DNA from: Flavobacteriales bacterium UBA5081
Lineage (GTDB): Bacteria > Bacteroidota > Bacteroidia > Flavobacteriales_E > Vicingaceae
Direction: 5' to 3'
Assembly: GCA_002415785.1 (NCBI GenBank)
Contig: DIAJ01000014.1
Coordinates: forward strand, 8,258 to 72,257
DNA: 64,000 nt
A model generated the notes under the pieces. The model ran no database searches, was not told the DNA's origin, and saw only the letters and a program-made list of their open reading frames with translations. A program made the position numbers and the translations under genes. Shown in pieces: positions 52,877-60,205 of this stretch (positions within the stretch are counted from its first letter, which is position 1; each line of letters begins with the position of its first letter).

Positions 52877-52914
52877 GAACAATTAATTATAGTTAACCAA
52901 TTAGTTGAAAAGAG

Positions 52915-52943
52915 AAAGCCCTGCTGAAAAGTAGGGCTTTTTT
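52915..52943 (+). terminator. Rho-independent terminator of the SulP gene
   Basis: AAAGCCCT (52915-52922) and AGGGCTTT (52933-52940) form a perfect 8-bp stem with a 10-base loop and T run, 39 bases past the stop. Confidence 0.92.
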
Positions 52944-52976
52944 ATTTAGGTGGAATAGTTGGTTAAAGTTGAACTA

Positions 52977-54056
52977 CTAAACAAACTTCTCTCCCTTGTT
53001 TAACTTAATATCCGTTACGAAGTCTTTGATTTTTTGCTCATCTTCTTTTTTGCAAACCAAAAGAGTGTCGTTGGCTTCAACTACAATGTAGCCTTCTAAA
53101 CCTTGTAAAACGACGAGTTTTTCTTTGGGAACACTTACAATGCAATCTTTAGAATCGTAGAGCATTACGTTTTTGCCTACAACAGCATTTTTGTTTTTAT
53201 CTTGGGGTAGGTGAGTGTAAATGGAGCCCCAAGTGCCTAAGTCAGACCAACCAATATCAGCACTAATAACATATACATTCTCTGATTTTTCCATGATTCC
53301 ATAGTCAATGCTAATGCTTTTAGAAACCGAGTAAATGTCTTCAATGGCTTTGCTTTCTTCTGCTGTATTTAGTTTGCTTTCTTGCTCTTGAAAAAGATTA
53401 TCGACCTCAGGAAGCAAATGGGCAAAAGCTTTATTAATGCTTTTTAAGCTCCAAATAAACATCCCGGAATTCCAGCTAAAGTCGCCACTAGCCAAGAACT
53501 GTTTAGCAAGTTCTATGTCCGGCTTTTCGGTAAAGGTTTTTACTTTTTTGATTTCTGCATCACTGCTATCGTCAAATTGAATATAACCATAACCGGTATC
53601 GGGTCTTGAAGGTTTTATTCCCAAGGTGACCAAAGCATCGTTCTTTGCCGTAAAGTCAAGCGCTTTTTCTATTACTTCAATAAAATGATCTTCTTTAAGA
53701 ATTAGGTGATCAGAAGGGGCAACAATAATGTTGGCATTCGGGTTTTTCTTTTTGATTTTATGGTTGGCGTAAGCAATGCATGGTGCAGTATTTCTACGAC
53801 TCGGTTCTAAAAGGATTTGTTCTGCCTTTACATCAATTTGCTCCAATACTAATGATTGGTACATTTCATTGGTTACAATCAAAATGTTTTCTTTAGGTGC
53901 TATTTTTAGCAGGCGATCAAATGTCTGCTGAATTAGTGTTTGTCCGGTACCTAAAATGTCGATAAATTGCTTGGGAAATGCAGTGCGACTCATTGGCCAA
54001 AATCTGCTTCCTATTCCTCCTGCCATAATTACACAGTAATTATTCTTCCGATCCAT
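52977..54056 (-). CDS. manC: Mannose-1-phosphate guanylyltransferase
   Basis: Makes GDP-mannose from mannose-1-phosphate and GTP for polysaccharide and glycolipid synthesis. The 359 residues cover the nucleotidyltransferase domain plus a short left-handed helix tail; the phosphomannose-isomerase domain of bifunctional ManC is absent. Motifs: MAGGIGSRFWPMSR (11-24), FPKQF, APSDHLI near 113, FTEKPD near 170, NSGMFIW near 192 and the sugar-binding SIDYGIMEKS near 245. Minus strand, single gene; a candidate small RNA lies upstream. Confidence 0.95.
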   Translation of the reverse strand: MDRKNNYCVIMAGGIGSRFWPMSRTAFPKQFIDILGTGQTLIQQTFDRLLKIAPKENILIVTNEMYQSLVLEQIDVKAEQILLEPSRRNTAPCIAYANHKIKKKNPNANIIVAPSDHLILKEDHFIEVIEKALDFTAKNDALVTLGIKPSRPDTGYGYIQFDDSSDAEIKKVKTFTEKPDIELAKQFLASGDFSWNSGMFIWSLKSINKAFAHLLPEVDNLFQEQESKLNTAEESKAIEDIYSVSKSISIDYGIMEKSENVYVISADIGWSDLGTWGSIYTHLPQDKNKNAVVGKNVMLYDSKDCIVSVPKEKLVVLQGLEGYIVVEANDTLLVCKKEDEQKIKDFVTDIKLNKGEKFV

Positions 54057-54196
54057 GATGTAAAATAATAGTTATTAAAAGTCAAAAATAAGGAATAATA
54101 GGAGCTTTTTATGCTATATTTAGTCATTAGTGAAATGATAATTTAAAATTAATTTAAGGAGGTATGTTGGTTGCATTTTGTTGATGCATTTGAGTG

Positions 54197-54222
54197 AAAA
54201 AACGCCCCGGAAGACCGAGGCG
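54197..54222 (-). terminator. Rho-independent terminator of the candidate small RNA
   Basis: CGCCCCGG (54203-54210) and CCGAGGCG (54215-54222) form an 8-bp stem with one G-T pair and a 4-base loop. The T run lies on the minus strand only, and no minus-strand protein gene ends here, which argues for a non-coding transcript. Confidence 0.8.
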
Positions 54223-54340
54223 CTTAAAACCCTAATTGGCGAGATAAAACAACTTTGACAAGATTAACTACTAAGTTGTTTTAAAGAGATGATTACTCGC
54301 CAACCAAAGAACACTTAACCATTGGGACTAAAGTCCGCAG
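54203..54340 (-). ncRNA. Candidate structured small RNA with its own terminator (6S-like?)
   Basis: The 400-base gap between manC and the SPOR gene contains no convincing reading frame but strong nested pairing. TTGGCGAG (54236-54243) pairs perfectly with CTCGCCAA (54296-54303); inside it TAAAACAACTT (54245-54255) pairs perfectly with AAGTTGTTTTA (54273-54283), with an asymmetric internal loop of 1 and 12 bases and a 17-base apical loop. CCC-AAT (54230-54236) can also pair with ATTGGG (54321-54326). On the minus strand the structure is followed by a perfect terminator and six T residues at 54197-54202. The shape, a long hairpin with an asymmetric bubble, recalls 6S RNA, whose Bacteroidota form is known as 6S-Flavo; identity not proven. 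The 5' end is not defined and no promoter was found. Confidence 0.55.
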
Positions 54341-54455
54341 AAGTTTTACGCTGGTCAATACTCATATTTCGGTATTTTTGTTATGCTAAAAAATATGGCA
54401 ATACATTTAGATACTATTGTCGACTTTCTAATTTTCTTTTTTATCTTCGCAGTCT

Positions 54456-55523
54456 ATGGAGCGCATACAAATTGATGTTTATATTTCTGACTTACTCTAC
54501 AGCTACGACTGTGTGATTGTGCCTGAATTAGGAGGCTTTGTGGCTAATTATGCGCCGGCTCAGATTCAGGCTGTTCAACATAAATTTAACCCGCCTTCAA
54601 AGAAAGTTTCTTTTAATAAGAACTTAAAAAACAACGATGGTTTATTAACAAATCACATTGCTGAGCGCCGCTCTATTTCTTATGAAGAAGCCGGAAGTTT
54701 GATAAGATCGTTTGTTAATCGTTCTATTGCAGGATTAAAGCAAGGAGATAAAATTCACATTGAAAAAGTGGGTACTCTTTATTTAGATCCTGAGCAAAAC
54801 ATTCAATTCAAAGCAGAAGAGAGTAATGATTATTTGTTAGATTCTTTTGGGTTAACTGCATTTAGAGCCATGCCTATACAGAGAGAAGGGCTCGAAGAAA
54901 AATTGGAAAAAGAGTTCAAGGAGAAGTTGCCTAAATTAAAGGAAGAGACAAAGAAGAGAAAGAAATATTGGCCGGCTGCGGCTGCCTTGGCGCTTTTGGT
55001 AGCATCTACTGTAGCTTTAAACTCTCAATTTAACTGGATAGAAAAGGATCATTTACAATATTCTTTTCTGAGCTTTTCTGATAAAGCAGCACCCAAATAT
55101 TCTGCTAAAAGCGTTTCAATTGATGCCATTAAAGAAGACATTAATTACAAGCCTTCAGTGAGTTTTGCAAAAGGGATCGTTCCTTTTGTAACTTCAGATG
55201 GAGAAAGCACAGCGCTTTTTGTAGATAATAGAGAAAGTAATCTCAATACAGAGGTTGACAACACAAAAGTTGTAGATGAAAAGAAAAGCCAAAAGTTAGT
55301 TTTTCATGTGATGGGCGGTTGTTTTTCTCAGTATACAAATGCCACTTCGCTTGTAGAAACTTTAAAACAAAAGGGCTACAACGCTCAATTGCTTGGTAAG
55401 TATAAAGAATTACACGCGGTAAGCTATAGTAGTTTTGCCAGTAGAGAAGAAGCGGTTAAGCTATTGGCTGATATTAGAAATGGCGAAAACCCAAACGCAT
55501 GGTTGTTGGTGAAGCCGTTTTAG
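54456..55523 (+). CDS. HU-CCDC81 and SPOR domain membrane protein
   Basis: A 355-residue protein with the Bacteroidota-specific HU-CCDC81 + SPOR layout. Residues 1-140 resemble an HU/IHF-like pair (ISDLLYSYDCVIVPELGGFVA near 10-30, in two blocks, is the family hallmark; GDKIHIEKVGTLYLD near 97). A charged linker leads to one membrane helix at about 171-188 (WPAAAALALLVASTVAL), and the C-terminal 75 residues form a SPOR domain, which binds denuded peptidoglycan at division sites. A cytoplasmic HU-like and periplasmic SPOR arrangement suggests a role linking nucleoid or division machinery to the wall. The ATG at 54456 is accepted; a longer frame at 54322 is unrelated. Confidence 0.88.
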   Translation: MERIQIDVYISDLLYSYDCVIVPELGGFVANYAPAQIQAVQHKFNPPSKKVSFNKNLKNNDGLLTNHIAERRSISYEEAGSLIRSFVNRSIAGLKQGDKIHIEKVGTLYLDPEQNIQFKAEESNDYLLDSFGLTAFRAMPIQREGLEEKLEKEFKEKLPKLKEETKKRKKYWPAAAALALLVASTVALNSQFNWIEKDHLQYSFLSFSDKAAPKYSAKSVSIDAIKEDINYKPSVSFAKGIVPFVTSDGESTALFVDNRESNLNTEVDNTKVVDEKKSQKLVFHVMGGCFSQYTNATSLVETLKQKGYNAQLLGKYKELHAVSYSSFASREEAVKLLADIRNGENPNAWLLVKPF

Positions 55524-55592
55524 TTTCACGGATTTACTTTTGCAATCACAGCTTACATTTTAATTACCTTTGCCATCCAAAATTTTGAATAG

Positions 55593-56123
55593 ATGAAAGC
55601 TAGAAAAGCTCAAGAAACACTCGCGCAAACTTCTAAGATTGTTTTACCAAACGACACAAATGTTTTGGGGAATTTAATGGGAGGGCAGTTACTTAATTGG
55701 ATGGATATTACTGCGGGAATTTCAGCACAACGCCACTCTCAAAGAGTAGTAGTTACTGCTTCAGTAAATAACGTTTCATTTAACCATCCTATTAAGCTGG
55801 GCGATGTAGTTTCTATTGAAGCAAAGGTTTCTAGAGCTTTCACCTCTTCAATGGAAGTTTTTTTAGACGTTTTTGTTGACTTACCGGGTGGTAAAAGAAA
55901 AAAATGCAATGAGGCGATTTATACTTTTGTTGCAGTTGACCAAAACGGCTCTCCCATCGAAGTGCCTGAATTAATCCCTGAAACTAAAGAGGAGAAAGAA
56001 CGATATGATGCCGCCTTACGTCGCCGACAGCTAAGTCTAATTTTAGCCGGAAAAATGAAGCCCGAAAGTGCGACTGAATTGAAAGCCATTTTTGAGCATG
56101 TAGAAAATGCGGCAGAGAAGTAA
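55593..56123 (+). CDS. Acyl-CoA thioesterase, hotdog fold (YciA/BACH type)
   Basis: A 176-residue hotdog-domain enzyme hydrolysing acyl-CoA to free acid and CoA. The family signature is NVLGNLMGGQLLNWMDITAG (24-43, catalytic Asp near 39), then NVSFNHPIKLGDVVSIEA and the AIYTFVAVD strand. A helical C-terminal tail of about 40 residues follows, as in acyl-CoA thioester hydrolases of Bacteroidota. Standing alone, 70 bases after the SPOR gene, so possibly on the same transcript. Chain-length preference cannot be read from sequence. Confidence 0.92.
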   Translation: MKARKAQETLAQTSKIVLPNDTNVLGNLMGGQLLNWMDITAGISAQRHSQRVVVTASVNNVSFNHPIKLGDVVSIEAKVSRAFTSSMEVFLDVFVDLPGGKRKKCNEAIYTFVAVDQNGSPIEVPELIPETKEEKERYDAALRRRQLSLILAGKMKPESATELKAIFEHVENAAEK

Positions 56124-56139
56124 TGTGCTGTTATAGAGT

Positions 56140-56330
56140 TTGATTGAGTCTGGAGCGCGGATGACGCTGACCTTTTATGACTGGCGCGGATTGATCTTTG
56201 CGAATACTTGCTTAATATCACCCTTGTTCTATCCTAATAATGGAACACAATGGCACTGATTATTATAATTCAGGTTGATTGGTATCTGCGAAAATTCGTC
56301 GAATCTGCGTTATCAGCGTTCTATTAAAGT
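56140..56330. repeat. Degenerate GCG-rich intergenic repeat pair
   Basis: The gap between the convergent thioesterase and glycosyltransferase genes is unusually GC-rich at its two ends. Near 56155 it reads GCGCGGATGACGCTGA and near 56300 ATCTGCGTTATCAGCG; the first, reverse-complemented (TCAGCGTCATCCGCGC), is a relative of the second. These are probably two inverted, decayed copies of a dispersed intergenic repeat. No coding potential seen. Confidence 0.5.
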
Positions 56331-56338
56331 TTTGTTTT

Positions 56339-57325
56339 TCAAATTTTCTTGATTACTTCACTTTCATCAATCAACATCATACAATTAAAATGACCTTTTG
56401 GACATTTGTTGAATCCAATTTTGGAGCAAGGTCGGCAGCTTAAATCCTTTACTTCAAAAATAGTAGATTGATTTTCGTTTCCTTTCTTTAATAGCGGATA
56501 CATTCCAAATTCGGGGACTGTATTTCCCCAAAGAGATATTACTCTTTTTTGAAAAGCAGCGGCAATGTGCATCATGCCGGTGTCGGGTGTAATCACCGAA
56601 TTGGCTTGCTGGATGATATAAGCCGATTGATGTAAACTCATTTCTCCGGCTGTATTCCAAACTCTATCCGGAGCTATTAATTCTAATCGCTCGCCTAAAG
56701 CAGCATCGTCTTTACCGCCAATTAAAACAAAGTTTTCTGTTGATTTTTCTATAATTGACTTGAGTTTATTTTCCGGAATTTGTTTTGTAGCGTGATTGGC
56801 TCCTAAAACTAGAGCTGTGTAACCATTTTTAACTTTATTGGGAAGCTCAATTTGAGAATTAATATTTTTTGGTAAAAAATAATCTAAGCCTTCTCCATCG
56901 TATTTAATATCAAAAGCTTTTGCAGCGGCTAAGTATCGATCCACAATATGCAATTCAGGCATTTTGTTCCACTTAAAATTCACCAAAAGCCACTTGCGAA
57001 TATTGAGTTTATCGAAAGTAAAACTCAATGCCTTTAGCTTTCTTTTTACTCTACGAGCTCGCATATTTTTATGCAAATCAATAATGTAGTCGTATTTCTC
57101 AGCTTTTAATTCTTCAATCACTTCGTTGGTGCTTTTCTCGATACTGTAAATTTTATCCAGATAAGGATTTTCAGCAAGCAAAGGCAAATACACTTTTTTT
57201 GTAATATAGTGTAGCTCAACATCGCCTTCTATTTGATTTTTTAAACAGCGAATTACAGGCGTAGTAAGCACAATATCACCAATGGAGCTAAAACGTATGA
57301 TGAGAATTTTGACGGAAGTATTCAC
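56339..57325 (-). CDS. Family 9 glycosyltransferase (ADP-heptose:LPS heptosyltransferase-like)
   Basis: A 328-residue GT-B enzyme of the heptosyltransferase family, used in lipopolysaccharide core synthesis. The N-terminal ILIIRFSSIGDIVLTTPVIR block (7-26) and the C-terminal donor-binding ITPDTGMMHIAAAFQKRVISLWG segment (two blocks, about 250-272) are typical; the C-terminus has a C-x2-C ... C ... C pattern (LSCRPCSKIG, NKCPKGHFNC). No other LPS genes adjoin it. Convergent with the thioesterase gene across a repeat-bearing gap. Confidence 0.9.
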   Translation of the reverse strand: MNTSVKILIIRFSSIGDIVLTTPVIRCLKNQIEGDVELHYITKKVYLPLLAENPYLDKIYSIEKSTNEVIEELKAEKYDYIIDLHKNMRARRVKRKLKALSFTFDKLNIRKWLLVNFKWNKMPELHIVDRYLAAAKAFDIKYDGEGLDYFLPKNINSQIELPNKVKNGYTALVLGANHATKQIPENKLKSIIEKSTENFVLIGGKDDAALGERLELIAPDRVWNTAGEMSLHQSAYIIQQANSVITPDTGMMHIAAAFQKRVISLWGNTVPEFGMYPLLKKGNENQSTIFEVKDLSCRPCSKIGFNKCPKGHFNCMMLIDESEVIKKI

Positions 57326-57379
57326 AAGGGCAAAGTAAAGAAACTAGATTATAACAACGAATGCCTTTTAAATAATCTA

Positions 57380-57607
57380 CTAGTAATTTGTATTATTTTT
57401 TGCTGCTTTATCCTTATAAATATAAAAATTCCCTTTACTTTCTCCCAATTCCTCTGGATTTACATATTGACTAAAGTCATCGGAATCAAATGATTTTAAA
57501 AATTGTTGAAAGCGCTAGTAAGGAGTTAATGCTAAAAACTCCTTTTCTCTTCTTTCATTGTTTTCTTCTTTTGTTGCGAAAAATATTTCCTTCTTTGACT
57601 TTTTCAT
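57380..57607 (-). pseudogene. Small gene interrupted by an in-frame TAG (possible antitoxin-like or DUF protein)
   Basis: On the minus strand an ATG at 57607 opens MKKSKKEIFFATKEENNERR and continues to codon 30 (ALTPY), meets TAG at 57515-57517, then stays open in the same frame for another 44 codons (RFQQFLKSFDSDDFSQY ... KDKAAKNN) to a TAG at 57380. A single change from CAG (Gln) to TAG would explain it. The ALTPYxRFQQFL region resembles a motif in small Bacteroidota proteins of about 75-110 residues that often sit next to a nucleotidyltransferase-like gene, but that partner is absent here. A read-through or two-part gene cannot be excluded. This fills most of the 346-base gap. Confidence 0.55.
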
Positions 57608-57672
57608 AATCTGAAATCAAAGTTAATGAAATCAAGGCTTCTCAAAGGCATGATAAATCCTATTTTTGCGGC

Positions 57673-58449
57673 ATGGAGATGATCGATACACATACACATT
57701 TGTATTCAGAGCAGTTTGATGAAGATAGAGACGCTATGATTCAGCGAGCTTTAAATGAAGGAGTAAAGCGATTTTTTTTACCCAACATTGATTCCAATTC
57801 AATAGAAGGAATGAAAGATTTGGTAGCAAAATACCCAAACAATTGTTATCCGATGATGGGCTTGCACCCTTGCTCTGTAGGGGAAAATATTGAGCAAGAA
57901 TTAGCGCTTGTGGAAAAGGAACTTGCTTCAAACAAATACATAGCTGTTGGTGAAATTGGCATTGACTTATATTGGGATCAAAGCTTTCAGCACGAGCAAG
58001 AAGTGGCATTTAAAAAGCAAATTGAATGGGCAAAAAAATTAGAACTGCCCATTGTTATTCATTGTCGCAAAGCATTTGATGAGATTTTAACTATATTGGA
58101 TGAGGTAAATGACGAGCAGCTTAGCGGAGTTTTTCATTGCTTTACCGGAAGTTTGGAACAAGCAAATCATATTTTAAATTACGGTGATTTTAAATTGGGC
58201 ATTGGTGGAGTAGTCACTTTTAAAAATTCAGGTCTAGATAAAGTAGTTGAACAGTTAAATTTGAAAGATTTAGTTCTGGAAACAGATGCACCATACATAG
58301 CACCGGTTCCTTTTCGCGGTAAACGCAACGAAAGTGCGTATGTTAGCCGTGTAGCAGAGAAACTAGCTGAAATCTTTCAATTACCTTTGACGAAAATTGC
58401 CCAACAGACAACTGCTAACGCATTAGAAATATTTAAAATCAATGAGTAA
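57673..58449 (+). CDS. TatD family metal-dependent hydrolase (DNase)
   Basis: A 258-residue TIM-barrel hydrolase. Metal ligands typical of TatD are visible: DTHTHL with H7 and H9, GEIGID near residue 95 (Glu), PIVIHCRKA (His near 126), FHCFTGS (His near 150) and ETDAPYIAP (Asp near 205). TatD enzymes act as 3'-5' nucleases, for example in DNA repair or degradation. The ATG at 57673 (or 57679) follows a short AT-rich gap. It overlaps ansA by 8 bases; this pairing of TatD with asparaginase is common in the phylum as far as I recall, with no known functional reason. Confidence 0.93.
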   Translation: MEMIDTHTHLYSEQFDEDRDAMIQRALNEGVKRFFLPNIDSNSIEGMKDLVAKYPNNCYPMMGLHPCSVGENIEQELALVEKELASNKYIAVGEIGIDLYWDQSFQHEQEVAFKKQIEWAKKLELPIVIHCRKAFDEILTILDEVNDEQLSGVFHCFTGSLEQANHILNYGDFKLGIGGVVTFKNSGLDKVVEQLNLKDLVLETDAPYIAPVPFRGKRNESAYVSRVAEKLAEIFQLPLTKIAQQTTANALEIFKINE

Positions 58450-59470
58450 TCCTTCTAAAGTTTTAATCATATATACAGGTGGAACCATTGGTATGGTGGA
58501 AGATCCCGAAACAGGTTCTTTACATCCATTTGATTTTGATCATTTATTAAATGAAATCCCCGAGTTAAATAAATTTGATATTGAGTTAGAGGCAATCTCT
58601 TTGGAAAACCCTATGGACTCTTCGAATATGGGGCCGGAAGGCTGGGTAGAGTTAATTGGAATTATTGAGGAAAATTACAATGACTTTCATGGTTTTGTAA
58701 TTTTGCATGGATCTGATACCATGGCTTATACTGCTTCAGCCTTGAGTTTCTTATTAGAAAATGTAAATAAGCCGATTGTTTTCACCGGAAGCCAGTTGCC
58801 CATTGGTAAAATTCGCACCGATGGTAAAGAAAACATAATTACAGCCATTGAAATTGCTGCCGATTATGAGAATGGCAGGCCAATCGTACCGGAAGTTGCT
58901 ATTTACTTTGAGTACGCTCTTTATAGAGCTAATCGAACAACAAAAGTAAGTGCCGAAAACTTTGAAGCTTTCCAGTCGCCAAATTATCCCCTATTGGCAG
59001 AAGCAGGAGTTCACATTAAATACAATCGTTTTGCCATAAGAAAGGCTGAGGATAAACCACTGTTGGCTCGAAAAGATATCGTTGAAGATGTTGCTAGTAT
59101 TCGTCTTTTTCCGGGATTACAACACAAAGTTTTTAAAGCCATTTGCGATGTTCCTGATTTGAAAGGTTTGTTGCTTGAGACTTATGGTAGTGGGAATTCA
59201 CCTACTCACACATGGTTAGCAGAAGAAATTATTAAGCTAAATGAAAAAGGAGTGATTGTGGTAAATGTTACTCAGTGTATTACAGGAAAAGTAATGCAAG
59301 GGAAATACGAAACCGGAGTGCATTTAGAAAGAGCCGGAGTATTAAGCGGTCAGGACATGACTTATGAAGCCGCCATGACAAAGCTGATGTACCTGCTTTC
59401 TTGTAAAGAGCTTAGCGTTGAACAGCAAAAGCAATTTATGCAAACTAACCTAAGAGGGGAGATGAGTTAA
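58442..59470 (+). CDS. ansA: Type I (cytoplasmic) L-asparaginase
   Basis: Hydrolyses asparagine to aspartate and ammonia. The two catalytic triads' Thr residues are in YTGGTIGM (11-18) and HGSDTMAYTAS (89-99), and the C-terminal domain has ETYGSGN near 240. No signal peptide, so cytoplasmic type I. 342 residues is normal. Translationally linked to tatD by an 8-base overlap. A GC-rich inverted repeat (59511-59529) and tRNA-Ser follow. Confidence 0.95.
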   Translation: MSNPSKVLIIYTGGTIGMVEDPETGSLHPFDFDHLLNEIPELNKFDIELEAISLENPMDSSNMGPEGWVELIGIIEENYNDFHGFVILHGSDTMAYTASALSFLLENVNKPIVFTGSQLPIGKIRTDGKENIITAIEIAADYENGRPIVPEVAIYFEYALYRANRTTKVSAENFEAFQSPNYPLLAEAGVHIKYNRFAIRKAEDKPLLARKDIVEDVASIRLFPGLQHKVFKAICDVPDLKGLLLETYGSGNSPTHTWLAEEIIKLNEKGVIVVNVTQCITGKVMQGKYETGVHLERAGVLSGQDMTYEAAMTKLMYLLSCKELSVEQQKQFMQTNLRGEMS

Positions 59471-59510
59471 AAAGAAGTTTTTGAGAAAGTATTTTTTTGT
59501 AATTTGGCTG

Positions 59511-59529
59511 CCCGCTTATTTCAGGCGGG
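59511..59529. repeat. GC-rich inverted repeat between ansA and tRNA-Ser
   Basis: CCCGCTT (59511-59517) and AGGCGGG (59523-59529) form a 7-bp stem with one G-T pair. On the plus strand it is followed by A, not T, residues, so it is not a classical terminator for ansA. Confidence 0.5.
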
Positions 59530-59539
59530 AAAAAATACT

Positions 59540-59626
59540 GGAGAGGTGGCCGAGTGGCTGAAGGCGCACGCTTGGAAAGCGTGTATACGGGAGACCGTAT
59601 CGGGGGTTCGAATCCCTTCCTCTCCG
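59540..59626 (+). tRNA. tRNA-Ser (anticodon GGA)
   Basis: An 87-base class II tRNA. The acceptor arms GGAGAGG (59540-59546) and CCTCTCC (59619-59625) pair perfectly; the anticodon loop reads TTGGAAA (GGA, serine UCC/UCU), a long variable arm follows, and the T arm holds GGTTCGAATCC. No CCA is encoded in the gene (GCA follows), as usual in many Bacteroidota. Confidence 0.97.
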
Positions 59627-59756
59627 CAGCTGGAAGTTAGTGGCTTCAGGAAGTTCTTTGGTAGAATGTAATTTATAAGTAAAGCGGATTTTGAAGGGTT
59701 CGAACCCCCGATAGTAAAAAAGAGGGTTCGTTCCGAGGAATTTCGCCCAAAGCGAA
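59615..59756 (+). repeat. tRNA-Ser 3' end and flank, copy 1
   Basis: This begins at the 3' end of tRNA-Ser and continues into a non-coding flank. The same sequence recurs with few changes 193 bases downstream (59808-59945). A segment near 59695-59713 reads like the reverse complement of the tRNA's T arm. Confidence 0.85.
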
Positions 59757-59787
59757 ATGACGAACACACGAACGAAGTGAGTTAATC

Positions 59788-59807
59788 CCTGCCTGACGGA
59801 AGGCAGG
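59788..59807. repeat. CCTGCCT inverted repeat at the junction of the duplicated flank
   Basis: CCTGCCT (59788-59794) and AGGCAGG (59801-59807) form a perfect 7-bp stem with loop GACGGA, immediately before copy 2 of the tRNA-Ser 3' flank. It has the appearance of a short palindromic dispersed repeat. Confidence 0.7.
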
Positions 59808-59945
59808 CCTTCCTCTCCGCAGCTGGAAGTTAGTGGCTTCAGGAGGTTCTTTGGTAGAATGTAATTTATAAGTAAAACGGAATTGAAGGGTTCGAACCCC
59901 CGATAATAAAGGTCCGTTCGTTCCGAGGAATTTTGCCAAAAGTGA
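59808..59945 (+). repeat. tRNA-Ser 3' end and flank, copy 2
   Basis: It starts with the last bases of the tRNA (CCTTCCTCTCCGCAG) and continues with the same flank as copy 1, differing at only scattered positions, including small length changes. The body of the tRNA is not repeated. The remaining 260 bases before exbB are AT-rich and contain only the candidate exbB promoter. Confidence 0.85.
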
Positions 59946-60110
59946 ACTTATCTAGTTCATCTTTGTTTAAAAGTGGATTTGATAAAACTAAATTCTTTTA
60001 CACTTAACACAATATTGAACTCAAAGCAATGTTTAAGGCATTATGAGTGTCATTGATTAAAGTTTTTTGAAAAAATTTAACATTCAGTTAATGAAACTAA
60101 GGCACTAAAA

Positions 60111-60143
60111 TTTGCCAAAATTGAAATAAGTACATTAAATTCG
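60111..60143 (+). promoter_or_regulatory. Candidate promoter of the exbB operon
   Basis: TTTG at 60111-60114 and TAAATTCG at 60136-60143 (one mismatch to TAnnTTTG) are 21 bases apart, 62 bases upstream of the exbB ATG. Confidence 0.5.
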
Positions 60144-60205
60144 CATCCTAATTATTTAAAATAACCACAAATCAGTAATTAAATCAGATTATTAATAATT
60201 AAATT

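Noticed and set aside
59516..59769. Two overlapping minus-strand reading frames of about 82 residues containing GIRTPD and DSNPRYG motifs
   Set aside because: They are antisense to tRNA-Ser; this is a well-known spurious protein family created by translating the reverse strand of serine tRNA genes.
59673..59939. 88-residue minus-strand frame in the duplicated tRNA flank
   Set aside because: It is a translation of the repeated flank and tRNA remnant, similar to the spurious frames in copy 1; no protein features.
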